In this document: positions 37,338 to 46,876 of the stretch, in pieces
How positions within the stretch are numbered: position 1 is the stretch's first letter
How the letters are laid out: the number at the start of each line of letters is the position of its first letter
Assembly: GCA_963848825.1 (NCBI GenBank)
Contig: CAWKFA010000015.1
Span: 372,001 to 436,000, forward strand
Direction: 5' to 3'
Length of the DNA stretch: 64,000 bases
Origin: CAVVSQ01 sp963848825
GTDB taxonomy: Bacteria; Planctomycetota; Planctomycetia; Gemmatales; Gemmataceae
The notes under the pieces: generated by a model
Databases searched by the model: none
Told to the model about the DNA's origin: nothing
The model's input: only the letters and a program-made list of their open reading frames with translations
Position numbers and translations under genes: made by a program

Positions 37338-39719
37338 GGCGTAGCCTCTTTCTGACTTGCGCGTACGTCGGCGGCTCGCAACAACGCTTCCAGATAGGCC
37401 AGTTTGAACGGACCAACGTCCGCCAAGAGCTTCAGGGCATGCGCCGTCCAACTCGAATCGCCGCCCAGTTGCATCGGCATCAGGTCGAGTACGGTAGCCA
37501 CGCACTTTTCCTTCCCCCAAGATCCACGTCCGGGAGACCGTCTCCATCCCAAACGCCAAGCGCGAATCGTGTCATTGGATTGTCAGGCGTGCGTTCGCCG
37601 GGGAGGGTGCGAATACTCAAGCGGATTCGCCCGTGGTGAGCAGCAATCAAGTAAGCAACCACGAAGGGCCACTCTCGGCGTTGTTGCAACACGGCAAGAG
37701 CTGAACCGAGTTCGTGGCGAAAGTTCTGCCGACCATACCTGCGGTAGTCCAATTTCCCCTTTCGTCCGGATTTGGCGAGCAGAAGGGACGGATCGGGGGT
37801 CGCTGCGTTATGCATTGCCTGTTGGCAAACCCAAAGAGCTTTTCCAACATCGTGCCAACGTGCGGCGTTCGCCAATTGCGTTTGGAAGCCATCGAGCATA
37901 TGGTCGAGAGCCGGAATGAACCCCGCGAGTTCCTCGCAGACGTGTTGGGTATGTGCTTCGATCGTGTAATGGCTTCCGAGACAGCAATTCGGATCGGACC
38001 CGGTCCCCTCCGGCGGTTGCAATTTCTTATCCAACGGCGGAACGACGCTAACAATGGTCTTGCTTTCAGGGTCCCAGCCCAGGTTGGAGTAGCCGCCCGC
38101 CGCCGTGGGCAGAAGGACCGTCACGCCGGGACGAATATCTCGGTCACCGTCACGAACCCGCCGCCATTCCTCGTCGATGTGGTCCCAAACAAGAGCTGCC
38201 GGTTTTTCTTTCTTTAGAAATGCTTTGAGACTTCCGACGGGCACGTTGCAGATTTCGTTCCGGTGTGGCGCAGCGTCCCAGTCGTCGGTGTTCCTGTTCC
38301 TCCAAAACACCTGCACGTCGGTCTCCGGGTCATCGCCGCGGACGAATCGTTGGATGTCGATGTCATTGCCTGACAAATCCGGTGCCGTGTCGAAAAGGTC
38401 AATCAGGTCCCGTCGCCGGAGCACATGCTTGTGCACGAACCGCAGGAACGGCTCATCAAGTTTTTCGTTCTCTCGTTTGTAATCGTCGACGCACTTTGGG
38501 GATACGTTCTTGTCTTCAAGTTTTATCAGGTGCCTTCGCGCAAAACCGAGTTCAGTTTCTTCGTAAGGAAGCGCAAGTTTCTCATCCAAATCGATCCAGA
38601 ACACTGCGCCTGGGCAATCGTCGCCCGTGCGATTGCAGCGGCCAATTCGTTGGACGATGCTTGCCCACGGCGCCAGCTCAGTAATCAATGTGCGAGCCGA
38701 GATATCAACGCCGGCCTCCACGACCTGCGTTGCGATGATGATTCGATCGGCCGCGGCCTCACCCTTTTGTTGCAACTGATCGTTCAAGACCGCGCCTCGG
38801 CTGGGCGAAACCGGGAGTGGACCAGCAAAAGTCTTGGCGTTGCGGTTGTCTTGACCAATTTGCCAACAGCGTCATAAAGGGCTTTAGCGCGGTCCACTGT
38901 ATTGACAATCACGAGCGTTTGGGTGCCAGCCACGTGCTTCACCAGTAGGGTGTTGGCTATTTCTTTCATGTCCTTCGTTGAATTGATTCCCAGCGGAGCA
39001 AGGGTTTTCTTCGCGCTCATCCGCTTATACAAGGGCCGCTCTGGATCGTAATCGGCATCATCAAGTTCAAGAGGAGGACAGGGAGATTTTCCCTTGAAAT
39101 CGATCGTATCGAGCCACGTCGGTTCGAGCGTGGCCGACATCCAAATCGATGGGCACGGGCCGAACGTCTTGAGAGCCACGCGCAAACCCGCCAATTGCGC
39201 CGACGTGCTAACGCCGCTGCCCATCAGTTGGGGCTCGTCGAAAATCCACAAGCAATCATTGTTGAGAAGTCCGAAATCGATGGGCCAGTGAAAACGACTG
39301 GCGGCGTATCCGCGATTCAGTGCTCGCGACAGCAACATGTCTTGCGTACCGATCAGCACGGCGGGCACTTCCGGGTGCAAGTGCCAATCTTCAGCCTCCA
39401 TCCCTCCCATCAGAACGTGTATCTCCACCTGTTTTGCCAACGCTAGGTTTTCGATCCAGCGCCGAATCTCTCGTTCGGACTGCTCAACCAGTACGCGCAT
39501 CGGGAGGCAATAGACAAGGCGGCGAGGCGTGTCTGGCTTCCTCGATTCCACACGCCAGAGCCAGCCAAGCACCGCGGTGGCAGTTTTTCCGGACCCAGTG
39601 GGAGCACGTAAAAGGTGAGGCAACTCTCCCGCTTCGGCGAATCGTTGTTGGAATGGATAAGGATCTGTGTTTCCAGTCGCCTTACGGAAGAATTCGCGGA
39701 ACGAGCCTGGTTTTGTCAT
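37334..39719 (-). CDS. cas3: Cas3 helicase with C-terminal HD nuclease, two frameshifts
   Basis: Helicase motifs: LLRAPTGSGKTATAVLGW (I), VYCLPMRVLVEQ, IGTQDMLLSRALNRGY, WIFDEPQLM (II), SATLEPTW (III), IIIATQVVEAGVDISA and IVQRIGRCNR (V, VI). The HD domain is at the C-terminus, as in type I-G: ARWHDVGKALW and YLIAAHHGRIRLS. Breaks near 38790 and 37510; the end is ALLRAADVRASQKEATP. About 795 aa. It unwinds and cuts target DNA recruited by Cascade. First gene of the cas operon; the promoter should lie in 39720-39900. Confidence 0.92.
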
Positions 39720-40147
39720 GGAGCAATCTCAAATCCCAGTAGCAACTTCTTTGGCATCTTGCTTTCCTGCCCGCCTTCCCAGTCGCAAATTTGGGCCGGC
39801 ACATTATTTGCGACACGGCAGAAGCAGATCTGGGTCCTTCTGGACGTCGATCAGTCCTGCACGCAGAATTTCGGGCTGATCGCTTCACGCACGGCAAGAA
39901 GGCTGGAAATATTCCTTCGTTCCTTAGGTGGAAATGCAACCTAACAAAGTTTGAGACAAATGCCATAAAAATCATTTTTGCCGCCTGGTCTCGCTTGCCC
40001 AGTGACAACCGATTGGGCTGATCTGCGCAATTTGTGGGTATGAGCATATTCACGATCTGCTGTGCCCCTTGGCCGCACGGGTAGCTGGCTGACACGGAGT
40101 CAGACGCTCCGAAGCGGTCTTGGGTGGTCCACGAAAAGACCGAAAAC
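39720..40147. other. Upstream region of the cas operon
   Basis: No gene. It should hold the cas3 promoter on the minus strand; I cannot place boxes with confidence. No cas1, cas2 or cas4 is present here. Confidence 0.45.
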
Positions 40148-40479
40148 GCTTCTTCCTCGCTGACATATTGTTCGCAGTACAGGAATCGCTGAGAATCCTC
40201 GTGAATCTGTCGCCTGCAATATGGGCATGGAACGGTGCCATCTTAACTGGCGTCGGAAATATCATCGAACTCATCGCTGTCGCTTGAATCAACGCCATCG
40301 TCTTCCCAATCATCGTCTTCACCGCCAGAACGCGTCACGAGGGAACTCCCGGTCTTGGTAGGACATTTGTAAAAAGCTACGTTTTCGCACCGGCGATGGC
40401 TCTTGGATTCACCTAGCTCAAAAAGAATCTCCGCAGGACTCCGGAAAGGCCAAAATCCTCGAAATGCCAAATGCGGCAA
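40148..40479 (-). pseudogene. Small zinc-ribbon protein with an in-frame stop
   Basis: The frame runs MPHLAFRGFWPFRSPAEILF, FYKCPTKTGSSLVTRSGG, then an Asp/Glu/Ser-rich linker (DDDWEDDGVDSSDSDEFDDI). TAA at 40243-40245 follows. The same frame resumes at once as DGTVPCPYCRRQIHEDSQRF, LYCEQYVSEEEA, a zinc-ribbon of a type common in planctomycetes. Either the stop is real and the second ribbon is lost, or a base call is wrong. Beyond EEEA the sequence is not recognisable. Confidence 0.5.
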
Positions 40480-41870
40480 CGGCAGGCTAATCGAGCGCCG
40501 CTATTCCCACTTCTGCAGTATAGGCAATCATGAGCCAGCGATCATGCCGGGGCGGTGTGGCTCAACTTCCTCCATTGGCACCGAATTGGGACATGATCCA
40601 ATTCGAAATACGCCATCATGGCGTGCTTGACGTAACTCCTTAAATTGCAAGGCAATGATGCGCGATGCCTAGACGCCGATGGAACCACGCCGACCCGGGG
40701 CGGTGTGGCTCGCCTTCCAGGCTGGGGTAGCCCCAGTGCCTTCCATCATCGTTCAGGGAAGCCGGGAAGAAGCGCCTCAGGAACCCGCTTTAACGTCCAG
40801 GAGGCGGTAAAAGCCAGGGGAAACGGCCTGCCGTGGTTCATTTGCTGGCTCAGGCGAAACCTAAATACAACGCGCGCGTCGCATTTGGCTGCGGGGGCGC
40901 TGAACGAGGTCAAACTCGGCTGCAATTCTGGGCAAGCAGTGGCCCGATGGGTTCCCACCGTGCCAGGCAAATTATGAGATGCTGCGCCATAACCCCTTTA
41001 ATCACAATGGAAAACGCTCGGGTATCAGGATTTTGCCGATTCTACTCCGGTGAAGGGGCCGGCGGCAATGTACCGGCGGTGAGACTACCGGACAAGTATC
41101 GCCTATCCCAGCTCTTCTTGTGGTGAACGATGGAGTTCGGCCCGTGTTTTCCGGCCCAACCGGAAGCGATTCCAATTAAGTCACGGGCTTTACTTTGTCG
41201 ATGGCTTTGCCCGACAAAACGGAAGGGATTCGAAACTAGCCTACGAACGTTGACCAAAGGGCAAATGGACCCCGTTTAACTGCCAATAAGGCTCCAATTG
41301 GGCGGCCAAATATATGTTCATTGGGCGGCCGTGAACCAACTTGACCCGGCATCGGGGCCCGATCCGTCCCCTGTTTGCCATGGGCCGTGCTCGTCGGCTC
41401 CGGGGCCGGTTTATCTCCTTGAAGCAAAGGGGAGGAGAGGCGGTTAAACTACCGGGCTTTCCGGCCTGTTTTCAACGTAAACCCAATGAAATCAACGGGC
41501 GCCGTGCCCTTGCAAGTCGGTGGGTTCGAGGTGAGACTGGAATGCCCGAGGGCGGGTTGTGGTGCCCTTGAAGAACGACTGGACCCCATCGTCAACAATG
41601 GGCCGATATGCCCGCCTTCCTGGGGTTTTAGCACTCCGGATCTGTGAAGAGCTCGGGGGCGGCCGGCGAAAGTCTATGCGCAAAAGGATCTCGTGATAGC
41701 CGCAATTTCCCGTTTAAGCCCGTTTTGGGGAGTTGGCGGCTAGCGTCCTAGCGTTCGTTTTGGCCTGTGGGGGGACGGGACAACCGGCGAAGGGCACTTT
41801 AACACGGTCGGGCGCTCCTGTGTACGCGCATGTTTCTAGTGACCTGCCTGCGGAGCGTCGCGCTATTGGG
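40480..41870. other. Long stretch without a recognisable gene
   Basis: 1.4 kb with short frames in all six phases and none with family likeness. A 16-mer CGGGGCGGTGTGGCTC occurs twice (about 40552 and 40698). The sequence is patchy in composition, with runs such as GGGCGGCC and short A+T pieces. It may be remnants of inactivated genes or non-coding DNA. Confidence 0.4.
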
Positions 41871-42114
41871 TCACTTCTTCTTGGGTGTTCTCTTCTTATC
41901 ACTTACCAGGTCTTCTAACGAAATGCCCATGGCATTGGCGAACCGGCGCAGCATCGAGATACGGGGATCGCCGCTCTTGTTCAGGAACTGCCAAGCGGAC
42001 TTGCGCGACATCCCCTTGGGAGCCCATGGCAACGCCTAGTTCATCTAACGTCTTTCCGGATGCTGCGAAGATATCGCGCACTCGCTTCATTACCGGGTCA
42101 TTATGTTCGGCCAT
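41871..42114 (-). CDS. XRE-family HTH regulator, one frameshift
   Basis: MAEHNDPVMKRVRDIFAASG then KTLDELGVAMG; after a shift near 42025 it continues PKGMSRKSAWQFLNKSGDPR, ISMLRRFANAMGISLEDLVS and a Lys-rich tail. This is a complete XRE/Cro helix-turn-helix (about 80 aa). An 18-bp palindrome lies eight bases upstream of its ATG, and a second copy covers the -10 box of the divergent operon, so it probably represses both. Confidence 0.72.
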
Positions 42115-42121
42115 GCGGCAA

Positions 42122-42139
42122 GTCTATAATCCAACAGAC
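42122..42139. promoter_or_regulatory. Operator 1 for the XRE regulator
   Basis: GTCTATAATCCAACAGAC: half-sites GTCTAT and A(C/T)AGAC around six bases, lying between the regulator ATG and its own putative promoter. Confidence 0.6.
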
Positions 42140-42251
42140 AAATAAGCAACCCTTCTTCGTCCAAACAGCGCCCGAAGGCTTCCGTGCCTTGTCCGAGGTG
42201 CCTTTAGGCCGACATGGCGCAAAAGTCTTTAAGATTCTGTCTATTTTCACA

Positions 42252-42279
42252 TTGACTTTGCATTTTGCGAGTCTATATT
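42252..42279 (+). promoter_or_regulatory. Promoter of the small-protein / DUF3560 operon
   Basis: TTGACT, 16 bases, TATATT. The -10 box is inside the operator palindrome at 42271. The first gene starts 71 bases further. Confidence 0.65.
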
Positions 42280-42288
42280 TGGATAGAC
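42271..42288. promoter_or_regulatory. Operator 2 for the XRE regulator
   Basis: GTCTATATTTGGATAGAC: a perfect 6-bp inverted repeat GTCTAT/ATAGAC with a six-base centre, the same spacing as operator 1. A lone half-site GTCTAT is at 42239-42244. Confidence 0.65.
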
Positions 42289-42350
42289 GCAAATTCACGA
42301 AACAAATCACGGACACCAGCGCGGCGAAATATTGGCGAAAGGCAACGCAA

Positions 42351-42659
42351 ATGACCAAGAGCGAAGAGAAAGCCCTGTTTGCTTCGTTTGTAGAATCTCT
42401 CCCGAAGGATAGCTACCTGCGCCCCATGATGGCCGGGATTCAGTGCGAAGTTGAAACGGCGATAGCCAACGATTTCGCTTTCGTCGAATGGTCTCGACGC
42501 GTTGACGAGATACGGGAGCACAACGCCACCGTCACGGAGCTTATTGCCAAGGCGGCCACCTTGAAAACCGAGTTACGCAATCTTGACCGCCAGGCAGACA
42601 AACTCCGCGAGGGTATCGCGGGGCTACGCGGGGAAGCCCGCCGCCTGGCCGCAATTTAG
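42351..42659 (+). CDS. Coiled-coil hypothetical protein, 102 aa
   Basis: ATG 42351 (MTKSEEKALFASFVESLPKD). The second half is a heptad-rich coiled coil (LIAKAATLKTELRNLDRQAD). First gene of the XRE-controlled operon, 14 bases before the next one. No enzyme motif; likely a structural or DNA-associated small protein. Confidence 0.6.
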   Translation: MTKSEEKALFASFVESLPKDSYLRPMMAGIQCEVETAIANDFAFVEWSRRVDEIREHNATVTELIAKAATLKTELRNLDRQADKLREGIAGLRGEARRLAAI

Positions 42660-42672
42660 GGGAAAGGGAGAT

Positions 42673-42945
42673 ATGGCACGCATCAAGAAACAACCGACCA
42701 TCCAACCGGGCGACCGGATTGAGGTCAACCAAAACGGGCTGAAATGGGGAGGCCTTGAAATCCCCATGGGCACACAGGGAACCCTTTACATACACGAAAA
42801 CAAGTTTGGCAACCGTCGCCGCGCCGTTGAATGGGATGGCATCGGCCGCGTGCAACCGAACGGTTTTTATTTCGGCATCGGTGGCGATTCCACCAAGACT
42901 TTCCTTCCCCAATGGGCCGACAAGGTAAAAGGAGGTGGCGCGTGA
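42673..42945 (+). CDS. Small beta-rich (SH3/KOW-like) protein, 90 aa
   Basis: ATG 42673 behind GGGAAAGGGAG. MARIKKQPTIQPGDRIEVNQ then GTQGTLYIHENKFGNRRRAV: the PGDxIEV...GTxGxLxxxE pattern of small SH3-like barrels. Its stop overlaps the GTG of the next gene (GTGA). Confidence 0.62.
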   Translation: MARIKKQPTIQPGDRIEVNQNGLKWGGLEIPMGTQGTLYIHENKFGNRRRAVEWDGIGRVQPNGFYFGIGGDSTKTFLPQWADKVKGGGA

Positions 42946-43208
42946 CCTTGCAACCTATCCACCTTTGCCAAGACGGTTATCGGTCGCTGAATGGCATTCG
43001 CGAGTTGTACGACTGTTTGGGGATGCTTCCGACGTCCATCAACGCGGATACCGTTCTTATTCGCTCTCATGTTGCCTATTGGTCAGGTCACCGAGCGGCA
43101 GAAAGCGCTAAAATCGCGCCGTCCCGTGTTCATTCCTACCGCGTCCAGGCGATGGGCTTAAACGCAATTGCAAGATTGTTGACCATTTCGACCACCGCGA
43201 AGGGGTGA
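42942..43208 (+). CDS. Hypothetical protein, 88 aa
   Basis: GTG 42942, translationally coupled to the previous gene, with GGAGGTG as ribosome site. VTLQPIHLCQDGYRSLNGIR, ELYDCLGMLPTSINAD, then a basic C-terminus. No family known to me. Confidence 0.55.
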   Translation: MTLQPIHLCQDGYRSLNGIRELYDCLGMLPTSINADTVLIRSHVAYWSGHRAAESAKIAPSRVHSYRVQAMGLNAIARLLTISTTAKG

Positions 43209-43239
43209 CAGGTTGGCACGGCCCCGAAGGAGGCGCGCA

Positions 43240-43473
43240 ATGAGTATGCACCTTTACGACGAATCTGACTATTTCGCCCCGCGCGAAGAACGGCGCACCT
43301 TGTTTGCCGAAGACGTTTGCCGCCCTGGTTGGATTGATTCTTTACCAATGCCGGCGGCTCCGCCATTGTACCACCCGAACGCGGACATTGACCCGGACGA
43401 TTGGGCAGGGCCGGAGTTGCCTTTGCCCCGCGATTGGCGCCGACCTGTTCAACCAAAACCTTTGAGGGATTGA
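43240..43473 (+). CDS. Hypothetical protein, 77 aa
   Basis: ATG 43240 follows CGAAGGAGGCGCGCA, a strong ribosome site. MSMHLYDESDYFAPREERRT, CRPGWIDSLPMPAAPP, then an acidic/Pro-rich end. Probably disordered; position in the operon supports it. Confidence 0.6.
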   Translation: MSMHLYDESDYFAPREERRTLFAEDVCRPGWIDSLPMPAAPPLYHPNADIDPDDWAGPELPLPRDWRRPVQPKPLRD

Positions 43474-43475
43474 CC

Positions 43476-43712
43476 ATGAAATACTACCGGTTTCAACAAA
43501 CGGCAACGATTTGTTTCAATGTCTACGCGTCCAACCAAGAAGAGGCCACCGAAAAGGCGCGGGCGTTTGTGGCCTACGTGTCCACCGACGGCGCGGACTA
43601 CCCGACCGGTGCGGAGGAATTGAAAATTGCCGGTCATGACCCCGATTGCCGGGCCTACCCGAACGAGAACCACGAGGACCTTGAGCTTGTGGACTATGGC
43701 GAAAGCCTTTGA
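43476..43712 (+). CDS. Hypothetical protein, 78 aa
   Basis: MKYYRFQQTATICFNVYASN, then QEEATEKARAFVAYVSTDGA: an alternating beta-alpha start like small RHH/ferredoxin-fold proteins with repeated aromatic residues. Two bases separate it from the preceding stop. No function assigned. Confidence 0.62.
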   Translation: MKYYRFQQTATICFNVYASNQEEATEKARAFVAYVSTDGADYPTGAEELKIAGHDPDCRAYPNENHEDLELVDYGESL

Positions 43713-43784
43713 CCGAGCAGAGGGCGCCCTTCGGGGCGTAATGCACCCCGCCAGCGCGGGCAGGTCCCAAGTCCTGGAGAAATC

Positions 43785-45526
43785 ATGCAAGCGACTTATT
43801 CACCAGAGGATAACAAGCTACGGCTTTACCCCTCGTCACGCCTGCCCAAGGACCTTTACGACCGCGTGAAGGCGGCAGGTTTCACGTGGGCACCAAAACA
43901 AGAGCTTTTCGTTGCTCCCGCGTGGACGCCAGCGCGGGAAGATTTGCTGGTCGAGCTTTGCGACGAGATTGGCGACGAAGATAGCAGCCTTGTCGATCGC
44001 GCCGAGGAACGCGCCGAGTGCTTCGAGGACTATAGCGACAAACGCGAACGGGACGCGCACCAAGCGAGGGCCGCGGTTGACGACATCGCGGATAACATCC
44101 CCCTGGGTCAGCCTATTCTTGTCGGGCACCATTCGGAACGGCACGCCCGCAAGGACGCCGAGCGCATTGAGAACGGCATGAGAAAGGCCGTCAAAATGTG
44201 GGAAACGTCCAAGTATTGGACGGCCCGCGCCGCCGGCGCCATCCGGCACGCCAAATACAAGGAATTGCCATCGGTCCGGGCCCGCCGCATCAAAGGCCTG
44301 GAGGCCGACAAACGCAAGCAAGAGCGAAGCAAGGCCGACGCCGAGCGATTTCTCGCGATGTGGCGGAAAGAGGGCCTAACCTGGAGCGCGCCCGGGCAAT
44401 CGCAAACTATGACCACATTTCCAAAAGCTTCACCCTGGCGGAATATCCGCGCGAGTTGCCAGCGTCCCAATACGAGGGACCTATGGGGTTATGGTCCGCG
44501 CTCGAAGGCATCCTTACCGCCGAGCAGGCGCGGGACCTGGCCGTCCCCGCTCACCTGCGCGTTATCGCCTGGGCCGAGCGCTGGATTGCCCACCTGGAAA
44601 ACCGCCTGGCCTACGAACGGGCCATGCTGGGCGAGGCCGGTGGCCTGGTTGCCGACCGGACCAAGCCCGAAAAAGGTGGCGGTTGCCGTTGCTGGGTTTC
44701 TCGCGGGCGCGAATGGCTAATTATCAAGAAGGTCAACAAGGTTTCCGTCACCGTAGAAGACAATTGGGGCAACGGGGGCAAAAACTTCGCCCGTACCGTT
44801 CCTTTCGACAAACTGTCCGCCGTCATGAGCAAGGCCGACGTTGACGCCAAACGCGCCGCTGGCCTGCTCGTTGAGGCAAAAGACGGGATCGGCTTTTTCG
44901 TACGGACCGAGGCGCCGCTGGCGCCGAAACCCAAGAAAGAGGAAAAGCCCGAGGAGGCCGCGTTCGACGCCATGGCCGACAGCCTCAAGGCCGGCGTGAA
45001 GGTGGTGAGTGTCCCGCAATTGTTCCCGACCCCGCCCGACCTGGCCGCCCGCGTGGTCGAACTGGCCGAGATCCCGGAAGGCGCCGCCGTCCTCGAACCC
45101 AGTGCCGGTACCGGTTCGCTCATCGACGCGATCAACATGGCTTCGGGGACAATTACAGCCGTCGAGATCAATCACACCCTGGCCGAGGCCATTCGGGCAC
45201 GTTGGAACGCCGTAAAAGTGCATTGTGGGGACTTCCTGGCCTGCAATGGGGAGCTTGGCACATTCGACCGCGTTGTCATGAACCCGCCTTTCGCCAACGG
45301 CGCCGACATCAAGCATATCGAGCACGCCCGCGCCAAGCTTAAGCCCGGCGGCCGCCTCGTGGCCATCTGTGCGAACGGCCCCCGGCAGCGCGAAAAGCTC
45401 ATGCCATCGACATCGGACTGGATCGACCTACCGGCAGGGTCGTTTGCCGACCAGGGAACCAACGTCAACGCGGCTATCGCAGTTTTCGACGCGATACCTG
45501 CCTTTCAAGAAGGGTGCCTGTTCTAA
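43785..45526 (+). CDS. DUF3560 protein with C-terminal N6-adenine-type methyltransferase, one frameshift
   Basis: N-terminal DUF3560: MQATYSPEDNKLRLYPSSRL, AGFTWAPKQELFVAP, IPLGQPILVGHHSERHARKD, YWTARAAGAIRHAKYKE. A shift near 44390 leads into a linker (ARAIANYDHISKSFTLAEYP) and then a methyltransferase: PTPPDLAARVVELAEIPEG, VLEPSAGTGSLIDAI (SAM motif I), FDRVVMNPPFANGADIKHIE (NPPF motif IV). About 580 aa. No target-recognition domain is apparent. It may modify DNA as plasmid/phage anti-restriction. End overlaps the next ATG (TAATG). Confidence 0.83.
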
Positions 45527-45648
45527 TGACCGCCATTCACGAACACCGCGTTAGGCACGGGCTGGAAAAGGAGGTTTGCAAACCATGCCACATGCTGCGC
45601 GTCTGCGATCATCGTTTTTGGCACTATTCCACCCAATGCGATTGGTGA
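45526..45648 (+). CDS. Very small Cys-rich protein, 40 aa
   Basis: ATG 45526 overlaps the stop of the methyltransferase gene. MTAIHEHRVRHGLEKEVCKP, CHMLRVCDHRFWHYSTQCDW: a CxxC and two further Cys with His, fitting a small zinc knuckle. Its 3' part lies opposite the end of the minus-strand gene at 45551-45736. Confidence 0.5.
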   Translation: MTAIHEHRVRHGLEKEVCKPCHMLRVCDHRFWHYSTQCDW

Positions 45649-45736
45649 CCTTGTTGACCGACACGAAGGAATGTTCCTCGCCCGGCCCGAGGCAGCGTAC
45701 TCTAACCCGCTTGCGTGTATCTTCCTTTGGTGGCAT
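45551..45736 (-). CDS. Small RCLGPG-type protein, paralogue of the one at 23728
   Basis: MPPKEDTRKRVRVRCLGPGE, EHSFVSVNKVTNRIG, then a less related tail. It follows the same structured leader as the 23728 copy, in inverted orientation. The last third overlaps the 40-aa plus-strand gene, so the true C-terminus may be shorter or frameshifted. Function unknown. Confidence 0.55.
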   Translation of the reverse strand: MPPKEDTRKRVRVRCLGPGEEHSFVSVNKVTNRIGWNSAKNDDRRRAACGMVCKPPFPARA

Positions 45737-45900
45737 AGCGGTTTACCTTTTACCTACAACCCGGTCACCGTGACCGGGTTGGCGCTCAGGTAATAATCAC
45801 ACATTTTGAAGCATGAGCCATTTTCCGAAAAGTCGCCTTGTAAGCGCTCTGCCCTACATTGTGCCATTTCGCTGGGTCTGCGGAGCCCCGCCCATGGCGC
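45737..45900 (-). promoter_or_regulatory. Conserved leader, copy 2, with palindromic hairpin
   Basis: Reverse complement of copy 1 (23568-23727) with the same invariant blocks. The palindrome at 45758-45780 is AACCCGGTCAC-G-GTGACCGGGTT on the coding strand. Relative to copy 1 one A-T pair has become T-A and one T-G pair has become C-G, so pairing is kept while sequence changed. Confidence 0.75.
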
Positions 45901-46113
45901 ACCGGCGCCACCTACTGTTCTCTGGAATGCCGCTTCGTCACGACGCGGTTCGAGACGTCGTAAGGGAGTCAACGCCCGGTTCCGGCCGCCTGTCGGTCGC
46001 CCAGTATTGCCAGTTGAGTATCTGCAAGGGACCCTGTTTTGAGGAATGACCACCTGGAGAACCGTCAGCCTGACCCGGCGCATTTGCTCGTTTACCTTCT
46101 TTGAGGTTTCGTG

Positions 46114-46794
46114 ATGAAAGTCATTATCTACGCCCGTTTCTCGCCCAGGCCCGATGCGGCCGTCTCCGAGAGCAACGCCGCACAATTCGACCTATGCCGC
46201 GCGTATGCCATGCGAATGGGCTGGACGGTCGCGGGCGAACACCAGGACGCCGCGTTTTCGGGCGACGACGAGGACAGGCCCGGCCTATGGGCTGCCCTCG
46301 ACGCCTTGCCACGAAAGGCCGTTCTTCTCGTCTACAAGCTCGACCGGCTGGCGCGATCGGTGTACCTGTCCCATCTGATCGAAGAGGAACTGAAAAAGAA
46401 GGGATGCCGCGTTGTCTCCGTGGTCGGCGAGGGCACTGGAAGTAATTCGCCCGAGGACGAACTAATACGCCGCATTCTCCAGGCCCTGGCGGAGTACCAG
46501 AAGAAGGCGCAAGCCGCCCGGACGAGGGCAGCCATGCTCCGGCACCAGGCCTCCGGGCGGCGAATGTCCGCGCAAACCCCATTGGGCTGGAAACCGGACC
46601 CAGCGGACCCGGCGAGGATGATTGTGGACAGTGCCGAAAGCAAAACCCTCGAACTGGTAAAAAAACTGAATGCCGATGGTCTCGGACTGAGAGGGATTGC
46701 ACGTAAACTCAACGTTCTAGGGCTCGCTTGCCGCGGCCGCGCCTGGCATCACCAAGCGGTAAAGCGCATTCTTGCTCGTGCGACCAATCTCTGA
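46114..46794 (+). CDS. Serine recombinase (resolvase/invertase family)
   Basis: MKVIIYARFSPRPDAAVSES: the nucleophile Ser is in YARFS. LLVYKLDRLARSVYLSHLIE and VGEGTGSNSPEDELIRRILQ, LAEYQKKAQAARTRAAMLRH are the catalytic and oligomer helices. The C-terminal DNA-binding part is a short recombinase-type region (LNADGLGLRGIARKLNVLGL). 226 aa, intact frame. It may resolve or invert a segment of the island or be left from a transposon; no inverted repeats nearby could be tied to it. Confidence 0.88.
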   Translation: MKVIIYARFSPRPDAAVSESNAAQFDLCRAYAMRMGWTVAGEHQDAAFSGDDEDRPGLWAALDALPRKAVLLVYKLDRLARSVYLSHLIEEELKKKGCRVVSVVGEGTGSNSPEDELIRRILQALAEYQKKAQAARTRAAMLRHQASGRRMSAQTPLGWKPDPADPARMIVDSAESKTLELVKKLNADGLGLRGIARKLNVLGLACRGRAWHHQAVKRILARATNL

Positions 46795-46876
46795 CATCTT
46801 TCCCGCCATGAATAAACGCAACCTCGATGCCTATTCGTCTGTATGAAGTTGGCTGAGATGTTCTGCCCGAGTCGGA

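Noticed and set aside
40645..41571. Several 60-110 aa frames on both strands
   Set aside because: No motif, no starts, overlapping each other in all phases.
45813..46049. 78-aa plus-strand frame
   Set aside because: Antisense of the conserved leader; conservation there follows the leader and not codons.
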